Below, piece by piece: positions 25,766 to 33,653 of a stretch of DNA of 64,000 bases. Where the stretch lies: assembly GCA_015069695.1 (NCBI GenBank), contig JADCRZ010000019.1, positions 58,448-122,447 on the forward strand. The letters run 5' to 3'. Origin of the DNA: Williamsia sp. Its GTDB lineage: Bacteria > Bacteroidota > Bacteroidia > Chitinophagales > Chitinophagaceae. The translations under genes were made by a program, and so were the position numbers. Below the pieces are notes generated by a model. That model did not search any database, was not told the DNA's origin, and was given only the letters and a program-made list of their open reading frames with translations. Within the stretch, counting starts at the first letter, position 1; each line of letters opens with the position of its first letter.

Positions 25766-26525
25766 GCGTTAACCTTGTTGCCAGAAAAAGCGTTTTGTCG
25801 TCATCGGTCCGCCGGTTGATCAGGTCGCTGCCCAGGTAAGCGGTGAGTTTTTCCTGCAGGATGGCTTGCTCTTCCCCCGTTTCCACCATCCTGAGCCACT
25901 TGAACATGTCGGTAAAAAAAGGTTGATGAACATGGAGCGATTCCATGTTAAAAGCCAATAGCTGCAGTCCGTCTGTAAACAGGGCTACTTCTGAAACCGG
26001 TTCATGAAGGATCGCTGTTTTGAAATGGAGAAGATTGCTGTCGTCAATGAGAAAAGACGTGCTGTTTTGGTATTCACCGTTTTGCGGCAGCCAGATGTGC
26101 ACATAATGGCCGCTGCCATCATCCCGTACAAGGGCCCCGTCACCGATCTGGAAAAATACAGTTTGCCGGCTCATGAGCACGCACCCCAGCAGGGTACAGG
26201 AAAACTCCTGTATGTCTACCTCTTTTTCAGCAGCCTTTGCCTGGAGCTGATCGTACAGGGTTTCTGCAAATGAGAAAAGAAGGGCTTCTGTGATCTCTTC
26301 TCCGGTTGTTACCAGCTGGCTTAGCAAGTCGAAGCCGGTGTGGGTAACCAGCTGCGCAGCTTCTGCGGCATAGCGGGCGCTGCCGGCCCCGTCGCTGGCG
26401 CAGCAGATCAGCACCTCTTCGTCCTGTGTCTGAACAAGGCCGTACCGGATGCCATCTTCGCAGCCCTTGTTGCTCTTCAGGTGTGAAGAGCCGATCACAC
26501 TGTCGCCGATCATTTTCCATGTCAT
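25746..26525 (-). CDS. PP2C-type phosphatase (YegK-like, TerY-P triad)
   Basis: 259 aa, no signal peptide. PP2C motifs: CEDG with Asp24 in place of the usual family ED-G box, and CASDGAGSARYAAEAA with Asp45 (metal-binding Asp-Gly), followed by QIGDGALV and ALFTDGL. Metal-dependent Ser/Thr phosphatase, expected to act on the neighbouring kinase or its targets. The ATG overlaps the VWA gene's stop by 4 bases (ATGA), so translation is coupled. E. coli YegK is the matching partner of YegI. Confidence 0.87.
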   Translation of the reverse strand: MTWKMIGDSVIGSSHLKSNKGCEDGIRYGLVQTQDEEVLICCASDGAGSARYAAEAAQLVTHTGFDLLSQLVTTGEEITEALLFSFAETLYDQLQAKAAEKEVDIQEFSCTLLGCVLMSRQTVFFQIGDGALVRDDGSGHYVHIWLPQNGEYQNSTSFLIDDSNLLHFKTAILHEPVSEVALFTDGLQLLAFNMESLHVHQPFFTDMFKWLRMVETGEEQAILQEKLTAYLGSDLINRRTDDDKTLFLATRLTHDRTNS

Positions 26526-27196
26526 AGCTCAGCCCAGCCGTTTGGAGGAAGAAGGTTGATGTTGTTGCCCGGGTTTTTAGAGGAAACCATTTTCATGGAT
26601 GCAGATAGCCACTGGAAAAATTCTCTGAACCGGAGACCTTGCAGCTTAAGCGGATGCCGTGCGGATATCTTTTGCAGGGTATTCATATCAGCACCTTCGA
26701 CACCAATGGCAAAAAATGCAAATGATTTTTTTTCTTCTCCATCCCTTACCAGCATGGCAGCCTTGTTCCATTGATCCGTCGGCGCACCATCAGTGATGAG
26801 GATGATCCAGGGTTTATAGTAGGCAACGCCATTGTTCTTGTAATGCTGCTTTCTGGTGGCGAGCAGTTGAATGCCTTTTTCAATGGCTTCACCCAGCGGC
26901 GTATCGCCGCCCGCGTTGAGTGGGTTGTAGTGGAAATTACCGGCCGTATGAAAATCAGATTCCAGGGTCACCGGACCAAAAGAGATCATGGCCACCTCTA
27001 CCCGTTTTGCCGCCAGGGGGTCTTGCAGGAGCTCTTCCCGGAATGTTTGAATGCCATCGTTCAGTTGCTGTACGGGCTTGCCTGCCATAGAGCCGGATGT
27101 GTCAAGAAGCAGTACGCAGGGGCATCTTGGCTCCGGGTTGTCAGCAAAATTGTCTGTTCCAAAAGGGATCTGTTCAAAAGGCAAATATTCGCTCAT
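26522..27196 (-). CDS. VWA-domain protein (TerY/YegL-like)
   Basis: 224 aa. N-terminus EQIPFGTDNFADNPEPRCPC leads into a von Willebrand A domain: MIDAS motif DTSGSM (Asp32, Ser34, Ser36), the Thr in AGGDTPLG and LITDGAPTDQW. The C-terminus is short (RFREFFQWLSASMKMVS). It is the TerY partner of the triad and a likely scaffold that binds metal and protein ligands. The ATG at 27196 is preferred; a TTG at 27223 extends the frame by 9 residues without homology. First gene of the operon. Confidence 0.9.
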   Translation of the reverse strand: MSEYLPFEQIPFGTDNFADNPEPRCPCVLLLDTSGSMAGKPVQQLNDGIQTFREELLQDPLAAKRVEVAMISFGPVTLESDFHTAGNFHYNPLNAGGDTPLGEAIEKGIQLLATRKQHYKNNGVAYYKPWIILITDGAPTDQWNKAAMLVRDGEEKKSFAFFAIGVEGADMNTLQKISARHPLKLQGLRFREFFQWLSASMKMVSSKNPGNNINLLPPNGWAEL

Positions 27197-27274
27197 GGGT
27201 GTAAGATTGCAATAATCATACAAATAGCAAAAAAGAGAGTTCTGTTTTGATGCCTAATTTAAGTTCAGAAGTAT

Positions 27275-27330
27275 GTTGTTGTATGTTCCGTCGGTGCCAA
27301 CAAGATGCCCCTGACGGAACATACAATAAC
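27275..27330. repeat. 18-bp inverted repeat (palindrome C)
   Basis: Arms 27275-27292 and 27313-27330 pair over 18 bases with one G-T (GTATGTTCCGTC / GACGGAACATAC core), loop 20 bases. It sits 79 bp upstream of the VWA ATG, between the triad operon and the SusD terminator. It lacks a T-run; an operator or roadblock structure is possible. Confidence 0.7.
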
Positions 27331-27392
27331 TTGCCGTTAAATTCAATATTGTACAAGGCTTTTTTGCAGGTGGCAGGACCTTCATGCCAAAT

Positions 27393-27430
27393 AAAAACGC
27401 CATCGCCACAGTAAACCTGTGGCGATGGCG
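27393..27430 (-). terminator. Rho-independent terminator of susD
   Basis: 14-bp perfect stem (CGCCATCGCCACAG / CTGTGGCGATGGCG) with a 5-base loop; on the minus strand it is followed by TTTTTAT. It lies 34 bp after the SusD stop codon. Confidence 0.9.
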
Positions 27431-27463
27431 CATGTGCAGGATGATGAAAGATGATCTTTTTGG

Positions 27464-29011
27464 TTAGTAACCCGGATTGTTGGGCCTTAAATTCGGGTTG
27501 TTCTGCATTTCCTGGGTGGGCAGCGGAAGGAGCAGGTTTTTTTCTGCCAGCACAGAGCCGCTGTCCGGAAATTTGTGTCCCACAAAATTATCGAACCCGT
27601 TGGTGAGTTCGTTGTATGCTTTGCGCGTACGGAGCATATCAAACCAGGTGATGCCTTCATAGCAAAGTTCGTGTGCGCGTTCACGCCAGATCGCTTCCCG
27701 GAAGGTGTTCTGCGTATAGGTTGCCAGCGCAGGCGTGGTAAGCTGGGCGCGGGTGCGTATCAGGCCAAGCGCATTCAAAGCAGCCTGGGTGGGCCCGCCT
27801 GATTCGTTGGAGGCTTCGGCGTAGGTAAGCAGCACCTGGGCATAGCGGATATTGGGCCAGTTCAGGCTGCTGGTGGCCGTGCCCTTTACACCGGCCGTGC
27901 CGTTGGCGATTACATCAAAGAACTTGTAGATATACGGTGCAGATAGATTCTTCAACGGCCCGCTTCCTTCATCGTAGTAAGAGGTGTAGAAAAAGCCCTG
28001 GCGGTCAACCTTGCGCAGATCGCCGGTTTCAAAAGAATTGTAGAACTGAAGGGTGGGCACGGTAGATCCGATCTCGGTTCCGTATGCCGAAACAGCTTTG
28101 AAGTTCGGCAGCAGGATACCCTGGTTGGGGTTGTCGGCCACACCGGAGAGATACTGGATCTCAAAGATGTGCTCGGTTTTGTTTTCTGTTGCCGTATTGT
28201 GCAGATCAAAATAATTGGTGAACAGGCTGAAGCTGTTGCTGGTGATCACTTCATTGGCCTTGTCTGCAGCCAGCTTGTAATAAGCAGCACCTTTGTTGAG
28301 CGGTTGTCCGGCCATGGTCAAATAAACTTCCGCCAGCAGCGATTTCACGGCACCCATGGAAACCCGGCCCGTTGCGTCTGTCCACGAGAGACCGGCAGCT
28401 TCTGCAGCAGTCAGGTCATTTACGATCTGTGTGTAAACAGAATCCTTTGTACTGCGTTTGGCATATAAGAGTGGTGAAGCTGCATCTACTGAAGTCGTGA
28501 TCAGGGGCACATCTCCAAATAATCTTACCAGGTAAAAATAAGACCAGGCCCGTAAGAACTGGGCTTCTCCCAGGATCCGCTTTTTTTGCGCTGCATCCAT
28601 CGGCGTGATTGCAGGCACCCTGTCCAGTACGAGATTGGTTTGTGCGATCACGCTGTAAGCGCCGTTCCACCAGTTGTTGATAAAAACATTGTCGCCATTG
28701 TAAGAAAGACCGATCAGGTTGTTGAGATCGGTGTTTTGTCCGGTCTCTGTTTTGGCCGTGCCGGTCAGCATTTCCGTGAGGGAAAAGTTGTTGGCAAAGA
28801 TTCCGGCTCCTCCGTTGATGAACCTGGTCTGCGCGTAGGCGGCAGCGATGGCTGCTTCCGCATGGGCAGGTATGGTGTAATAAGTTCCGGGCGAAAGATT
28901 GGAAGGATCGACGTCGTGATCGGAAAGCCATTTTTTACAGCTGCTGAATGTCAGCAGAACCAGTGCACCCAGCAGGAGTTTGCTGATATGATATGTGTTG
29001 ATTGATTTCAT
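27464..29011 (-). CDS. RagB/SusD-family nutrient-binding lipoprotein
   Basis: 515 aa. Signal peptide with lipobox FSSC (Cys25), then the helical SusD fold with family features: ILGEAQFLRAWSYFYLVRLFGDVPL (TPR-like helices), LLAEVYL, IRYAQVLLTYAEA, and an ending IWRERAHELCYEGITWFDM...NPNLRPNNPGY. It binds a glycan or other polymer at the surface and forms the lid of the SusC pore upstream. The stop-to-start gap from susC is 30 bp. No glycosidase adjoins the pair, so the substrate cannot be inferred. Confidence 0.95.
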   Translation of the reverse strand: MKSINTYHISKLLLGALVLLTFSSCKKWLSDHDVDPSNLSPGTYYTIPAHAEAAIAAAYAQTRFINGGAGIFANNFSLTEMLTGTAKTETGQNTDLNNLIGLSYNGDNVFINNWWNGAYSVIAQTNLVLDRVPAITPMDAAQKKRILGEAQFLRAWSYFYLVRLFGDVPLITTSVDAASPLLYAKRSTKDSVYTQIVNDLTAAEAAGLSWTDATGRVSMGAVKSLLAEVYLTMAGQPLNKGAAYYKLAADKANEVITSNSFSLFTNYFDLHNTATENKTEHIFEIQYLSGVADNPNQGILLPNFKAVSAYGTEIGSTVPTLQFYNSFETGDLRKVDRQGFFYTSYYDEGSGPLKNLSAPYIYKFFDVIANGTAGVKGTATSSLNWPNIRYAQVLLTYAEASNESGGPTQAALNALGLIRTRAQLTTPALATYTQNTFREAIWRERAHELCYEGITWFDMLRTRKAYNELTNGFDNFVGHKFPDSGSVLAEKNLLLPLPTQEMQNNPNLRPNNPGY

Positions 29012-29041
29012 ATAGAGAAAGTCTTTGATTGAGTGAATACA

Positions 29042-32000
29042 TTACAGTCCTACGTTAACACCAAACATGTAAATGGTTGGTTTGGGATAGTCAAAAAATG
29101 TTTGTCCCTGTGCAAATGCATCACCATAGGTGGTTACTTCAGGATCGTTGCCGCTGAATTTTGTTTTCAGGAAAAAGTTCTGTGCGGATACGTATACTCT
29201 GAGCCTGCTCAGCTTGAGGTTCTGCACCACGGAGGAAGGAAAGGCATAGCTTAACAAGAGATTCTTTCCACGCACAAAAGAACCGTCTTCAACCCAGCGC
29301 GTATCTACGTTGGTAACATAGCCGGCGCGGGTATCGCGGATGGCAGCGATCATGGTGTTGTTGTTGCCTTTGCTTGGGCTGTAAGCGTCCAGCACGGTAT
29401 TAAAGCTGTTGGCGATGCTCACGCGGTCTTCACCGGAGTGGTGGGTCTGGTTCAGCACATCATTGCCGTACATGTATTGAATTTCCAGCAGCAGCTCAAA
29501 GTTCTTGTAGCGGAATGTATTGATAAAGCTTCCCCATCCCTTCGGGTTGCCGTTGCCGATGATCACGCGATCCGAGTCGTTGATGGTGTAGCTGTGATTT
29601 ACATCCAGGTATTTTAAGTCGCCCGGCAGGATGGGCTTACCGCCGCGGTAGCTGGCATATTTGGCTGCTTCTGCTCTCTCAGCTTCTGTCCATACACCCA
29701 ATCTTACCAGGCCCCAGAAAGATCCAACGGGTTGTCCTACCTGTATGATACCGGTGTTGGACAGGAAGTTCGGGTTGCCGGAGTAGATGGGTGCCGGTGT
29801 AGCCAGTGAAAGCACTTTGTTCCGGTTCATGGAAATGTTGAACGTGGTATTCCAGGAGAAATCTTTGCCCTCTACATTGTTTGTATTCAGGGTCAGTTCG
29901 AGGCCCTTGTTTTCCATGCTGCCGATGTTCTTGAAGATAGAAGCGTATCCGCTCGACCGGGGAACAGGTGCGTTCAGCAACATATCGGTCGTTTTGCGGT
30001 AATACAGGTCTGCTTCGAAATTGATCCGGTTTTTAAACAAACCCAGTTCCAGGCCTGCATCATACTGGGCGGTCTTTTCCCATCTCAGATCCGGATTGGC
30101 CAGCCTGTTTGTACCTACACCGGCTGTTCTTGTATCGTTCACAACGGCGGTATAAGAACCCAGCAGCGCGTCGGAAGCATACGGAGCGGTTTCCGAGTTG
30201 CCGGTTTGGCCATAGCTGGTTCTGAGCTTGAGGTTAGAGATCAGGTTGTTGTTTTTAAGAAAATCTTCATCAGACACTCTCCAGGCAAACGCTGCTGACG
30301 GGAAGAATGCATACAGGTTGTTTGCACCGAATTTGGAAGAACCGTCTTCACGGCCGGTAAATGTCAGGAGGTACTTGTCTTTAAAGGTGTAATTGATCCT
30401 TCCAAAGTAAGAGTTAAAGGCAAAGCCGCTCTTGTTAGATCCAACAGCAAAGTTGGCACTGCCTGCACCTACGTTGTTGAACTGAAAATAATCGGTGGAG
30501 AAGGTTTGCGAAGAGGCGCTGATATTAAAATAATTGGTCGCCTGCCACGACAAACCTACGAGGGCCGTAAGTTTATGATCGCTGCCGAATTTTGTGTTGT
30601 ACGTAAAATAATTTTCTGTAGACCAGTATGTTTCCCGGCTGCTGGCCACACTGGCCGTGCCTTGCTGGTCGCGTGAAATCTGATCCAGTGTGCGGCCACC
30701 ATATTGGTTGGTACCACGGGTTACCACGCTCACGCCTTCCTGTGTACGGAATTCAAGTCCCTTTGCCAGGTTGATGGTAGCGTAGAAATTACCCAGCGTG
30801 GTTTGCGTGGTTACGACAAATTTCCGGTCTGTCATGATATGTACCGGATTGGAACCGCCTTCAGCACCGGGGTATTGATAATTTTCAGCCCAGCTGCCAT
30901 CAGGATATCTGACAGGGAGAAAAGGAAATCCTTCCGTGATCATTCTGACCGAGTTCAAACCACCGGTACCCTGGTCCACGATATTTTCTTCCTGGTTGTT
31001 GTAGCTGAGGTTGCCACCGATCTTCAGCCAGTCTTTTACTTTGCTGTCGAGTGTGAAACGGGCAGAGTAGCGCTTCAGGTAAGAATTCAGCAGCAAGCCG
31101 TTCTCATTCCGGTAACCAACAAAGGCACCGTAGTTGGTGGTTTCGTTACCACCTGTAACACCCAGCTGGTGGTTCTGGGTCAGCTTGTTCTGCACCGATT
31201 CTTTCAGCCAGTCGGTATTGTACAGGGGATTGCCGTTGGCGTCAAAAAGCAGGGGCAGGCTTTTGCGTTTTACGCGCGGGTCTACTACGTTCGCATAGGA
31301 GCCAGCTGCCCAGCCTGCCGGATCATATACCTTGATATTGTCGTACGCCAGGTTTTCAACCTGGATATACTCCTGTGCGTTGAGCATGTGCACGCGGTGC
31401 GGCCCGATGGTAGGCACACTCAGGTCACCGTCGTAGGTAACGCGCGGTGCACCGGTTGTTCCGCGTTTGGTTGTGATCAGCACCACGCCATTCGCGCCTC
31501 TTGCGCCATAGATGGCTGTTGCAGATGCATCTTTCAACACTTCAATAGAAGCAATGTCGTTGGGGTTGATATAGTCGATGGCATTGCTGTTCTGGGTTTG
31601 CGATCCTGTAGGCAAAAACACGCCATCAATCACATAGAGCGGGTTGTTGGAAGAACTGATAGAGCTGAAACCACGGATGCGGATCTTTGTTTGCCCGCCC
31701 GGTCTTCCGGAGTTGGTGTTTACCTGCACACCGGCGATCCTGCCGGCCAGCGCTTCATTCACGGAGGCTGCAGGCCGCTCCATCAGCTGCGCCGATCGGA
31801 CCGAGCCAACAGAACCTGTAAGGTCTGATTTGCGGGCCGTTCCGTAACCAATTACGACTACTTCACCCAGGCTGTTGTTGCTGACCTGGAGGGTAACGTT
31901 TACCTGGAACTGGTTGCCCACCCTTACCTGCTGCGTCTCATGCCCGGTAGAGCTGATGACCAGCGTGGCATTGGATGAAGCAGAAATAGAAAAATTGCCT

Positions 32001-32191
32001 TCCGCATCTGTAGTTGTTCCGGTCGCGGTTCCTTTGATCTGAACAGTCGCGCCGGCCAACGGGGTGTTATCGGCACTACCAATCACCCTTCCGGTAACAG
32101 TGCGGTTTTGTGAGAAAGAAAAGAAGGAGAGTAGCAGGCATACGGCGCTCAGCCATCCCGCCCGCAAGGGGGAGGTGTAACTTTTTTTCAT
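29042..32191 (-). CDS. SusC/RagA-family TonB-linked outer-membrane transporter
   Basis: 1049 aa from the ATG at 32191 (MKKSYTSPLRAG; an ATG 6 bp upstream is also possible). Signal peptide, carboxypeptidase-regulatory domain (~30-105), TonB-box-like segment EVVVIGYGTARKSDLTG, plug with the SusC signature (NEALAGRIAGVQV, IRIRGFSSISSSNNPLYVIDG), and a barrel ending MFGVNVGL. Imports oligosaccharides or peptides with its SusD lid. It lacks the N-terminal extra domain used for FecR signalling, so it is unlikely to be the FecR partner. Confidence 0.95.
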   Translation of the reverse strand: MKKSYTSPLRAGWLSAVCLLLSFFSFSQNRTVTGRVIGSADNTPLAGATVQIKGTATGTTTDAEGNFSISASSNATLVISSTGHETQQVRVGNQFQVNVTLQVSNNSLGEVVVIGYGTARKSDLTGSVGSVRSAQLMERPAASVNEALAGRIAGVQVNTNSGRPGGQTKIRIRGFSSISSSNNPLYVIDGVFLPTGSQTQNSNAIDYINPNDIASIEVLKDASATAIYGARGANGVVLITTKRGTTGAPRVTYDGDLSVPTIGPHRVHMLNAQEYIQVENLAYDNIKVYDPAGWAAGSYANVVDPRVKRKSLPLLFDANGNPLYNTDWLKESVQNKLTQNHQLGVTGGNETTNYGAFVGYRNENGLLLNSYLKRYSARFTLDSKVKDWLKIGGNLSYNNQEENIVDQGTGGLNSVRMITEGFPFLPVRYPDGSWAENYQYPGAEGGSNPVHIMTDRKFVVTTQTTLGNFYATINLAKGLEFRTQEGVSVVTRGTNQYGGRTLDQISRDQQGTASVASSRETYWSTENYFTYNTKFGSDHKLTALVGLSWQATNYFNISASSQTFSTDYFQFNNVGAGSANFAVGSNKSGFAFNSYFGRINYTFKDKYLLTFTGREDGSSKFGANNLYAFFPSAAFAWRVSDEDFLKNNNLISNLKLRTSYGQTGNSETAPYASDALLGSYTAVVNDTRTAGVGTNRLANPDLRWEKTAQYDAGLELGLFKNRINFEADLYYRKTTDMLLNAPVPRSSGYASIFKNIGSMENKGLELTLNTNNVEGKDFSWNTTFNISMNRNKVLSLATPAPIYSGNPNFLSNTGIIQVGQPVGSFWGLVRLGVWTEAERAEAAKYASYRGGKPILPGDLKYLDVNHSYTINDSDRVIIGNGNPKGWGSFINTFRYKNFELLLEIQYMYGNDVLNQTHHSGEDRVSIANSFNTVLDAYSPSKGNNNTMIAAIRDTRAGYVTNVDTRWVEDGSFVRGKNLLLSYAFPSSVVQNLKLSRLRVYVSAQNFFLKTKFSGNDPEVTTYGDAFAQGQTFFDYPKPTIYMFGVNVGL

Positions 32192-32463
32192 ACTCATGTA
32201 TTTGATTGATAAGATTATTACCAACACAGGCTCATTCAGCACACTATATGCAAGGCTTGAAAAAAAGACTGCGCATCAACTTATTTAAAATTGAGCGCAG
32301 GCGACATAAACTATATCGATGGAATGGTACATAGCAAGCAAGCAGTTTAGCGTAGGAAAAAGACCGTTATGGTAGAAATTTTTTACAAGGTAGGAGTTTG
32401 AAAAAAAACATAAAATTTTATTTTAAGCAGCAAAATGTGTTGCTCTCTTGTCCCGCCAGGCGC

Positions 32464-33531
32464 TTACACCTGAAAAGCTGAGATCACGGAGAATATAAAA
32501 AATAAAATGCCCAGCACCAGGGATGCCAAAAAGTTAAGCAGGATAAACTTGCCGAAGGTTTTCAGATACCCTTGACCGTAAAATTTTTTCATTTCGATAA
32601 ACAGGTATACCGGCCAGGCAAGTAAAAACAAACTGCGTAAAATAGAAAAGACGCGCCAGCCTGTAAGCGTATGCAAGCCGCTGGATCCAAAAAAGAGCAA
32701 CAGCAAAACAAAGCTCAGGATATAATGGTATAGCGTAAAAACAGCATGATCGCTGTAATAAAAGTTTTTGCGGCGTACATACAGCAGCTTTAAGAGGAGG
32801 GCGAAAAAGGGCAGCGATACAAACAGCATATAGGGCAGCCGGTGTACGATCATTTCCTTCAGCGTGTCTATGCCCTTTGTTCCATTGTAGGCCGGGTTAA
32901 ATGTGAAATTCATCGCCATGATCCGCCTGGTTAACCAGCCATCCCGTTTTGCGGGCGGCAGGGCATGTTGAACCGAATCATATTTCTCCTGCGATACGTA
33001 CCGGCCGCGTACGCCCGTTGATGTGGTATAATCATTGATCCTGCCGATAGATTCCAGGCTGAGTCTTTTTGTTGTATCGCGCAGCTCTGCTATCATGCCC
33101 TGCAGCGCACTGTCGGCAGCGGTATGACCGACAGCTGCCTGCAGCTCGGCTGCCATCTTCCGGCGGTCTTCCTGCGTTAGTTGAACAGCCGTGCTGCTGC
33201 GCTCGTTTGGATGGGATTTGTTGAGGGAGAAAAATAGCAGAAAGAAAACAGCCGATGTAAACAGATACATGCGGATCGGATGCAGATAAGAAGCCCTTTT
33301 GCCGGCCACATACTCACGGGCTACAAAACCCGGCCGCCGGAAAAGAGCGCCGAGGGTATGAAAAAACTGGCCGTCAAAATGCAGGAGATCGTAAACAAAA
33401 TGGCTGGTCAGCGTCCAGAAGCTTTCTTTTGTTTCAATGTTTTCCTGTCCGCATACATGGCAAAACCGGCCGATCACCTGGGCATGGCAGTTCAGACATT
33501 CCTTATCAGCACGTTCGTGGTGGTGACTCAC
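32464..33531 (-). CDS. DUF3667 membrane protein
   Basis: 355 aa. N-terminal zinc-ribbon-like pairs (CLNCHAQVIGRFCHVCGQ), then the DUF3667 signature (SFWTLTSHFVYDLLHFDGQF; GALFRRPGFVAREYVAGKR; YLHPIRMYLFTSAVFFLL). About five membrane segments: one at ~88-105 and a cluster at ~230-355. Function unknown. The frame starts with GTG at 33531; no ATG lies before the zinc motif, so GTG is the likely start. Upstream of susC on the same strand with a ~270-bp gap, so probably a separate unit. Confidence 0.85.
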   Translation of the reverse strand: MSHHHERADKECLNCHAQVIGRFCHVCGQENIETKESFWTLTSHFVYDLLHFDGQFFHTLGALFRRPGFVAREYVAGKRASYLHPIRMYLFTSAVFFLLFFSLNKSHPNERSSTAVQLTQEDRRKMAAELQAAVGHTAADSALQGMIAELRDTTKRLSLESIGRINDYTTSTGVRGRYVSQEKYDSVQHALPPAKRDGWLTRRIMAMNFTFNPAYNGTKGIDTLKEMIVHRLPYMLFVSLPFFALLLKLLYVRRKNFYYSDHAVFTLYHYILSFVLLLLFFGSSGLHTLTGWRVFSILRSLFLLAWPVYLFIEMKKFYGQGYLKTFGKFILLNFLASLVLGILFFIFSVISAFQV

Positions 33532-33653
33532 AATTTTTTTTCTAAAAATAGGGACTATTTACTTCTCTGATCGCGCATCCACAACAATGGCATCCGCAGA
33601 TGTGGTTTTTGGCCGGATCCGTTCTGCAACGCCAATCTCGACAGCCCACTTTC

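Noticed and set aside
30704..31828. 374-aa plus-strand frame inside susC
   Set aside because: Antisense shadow of susC; composition and lack of domain do not support a gene.
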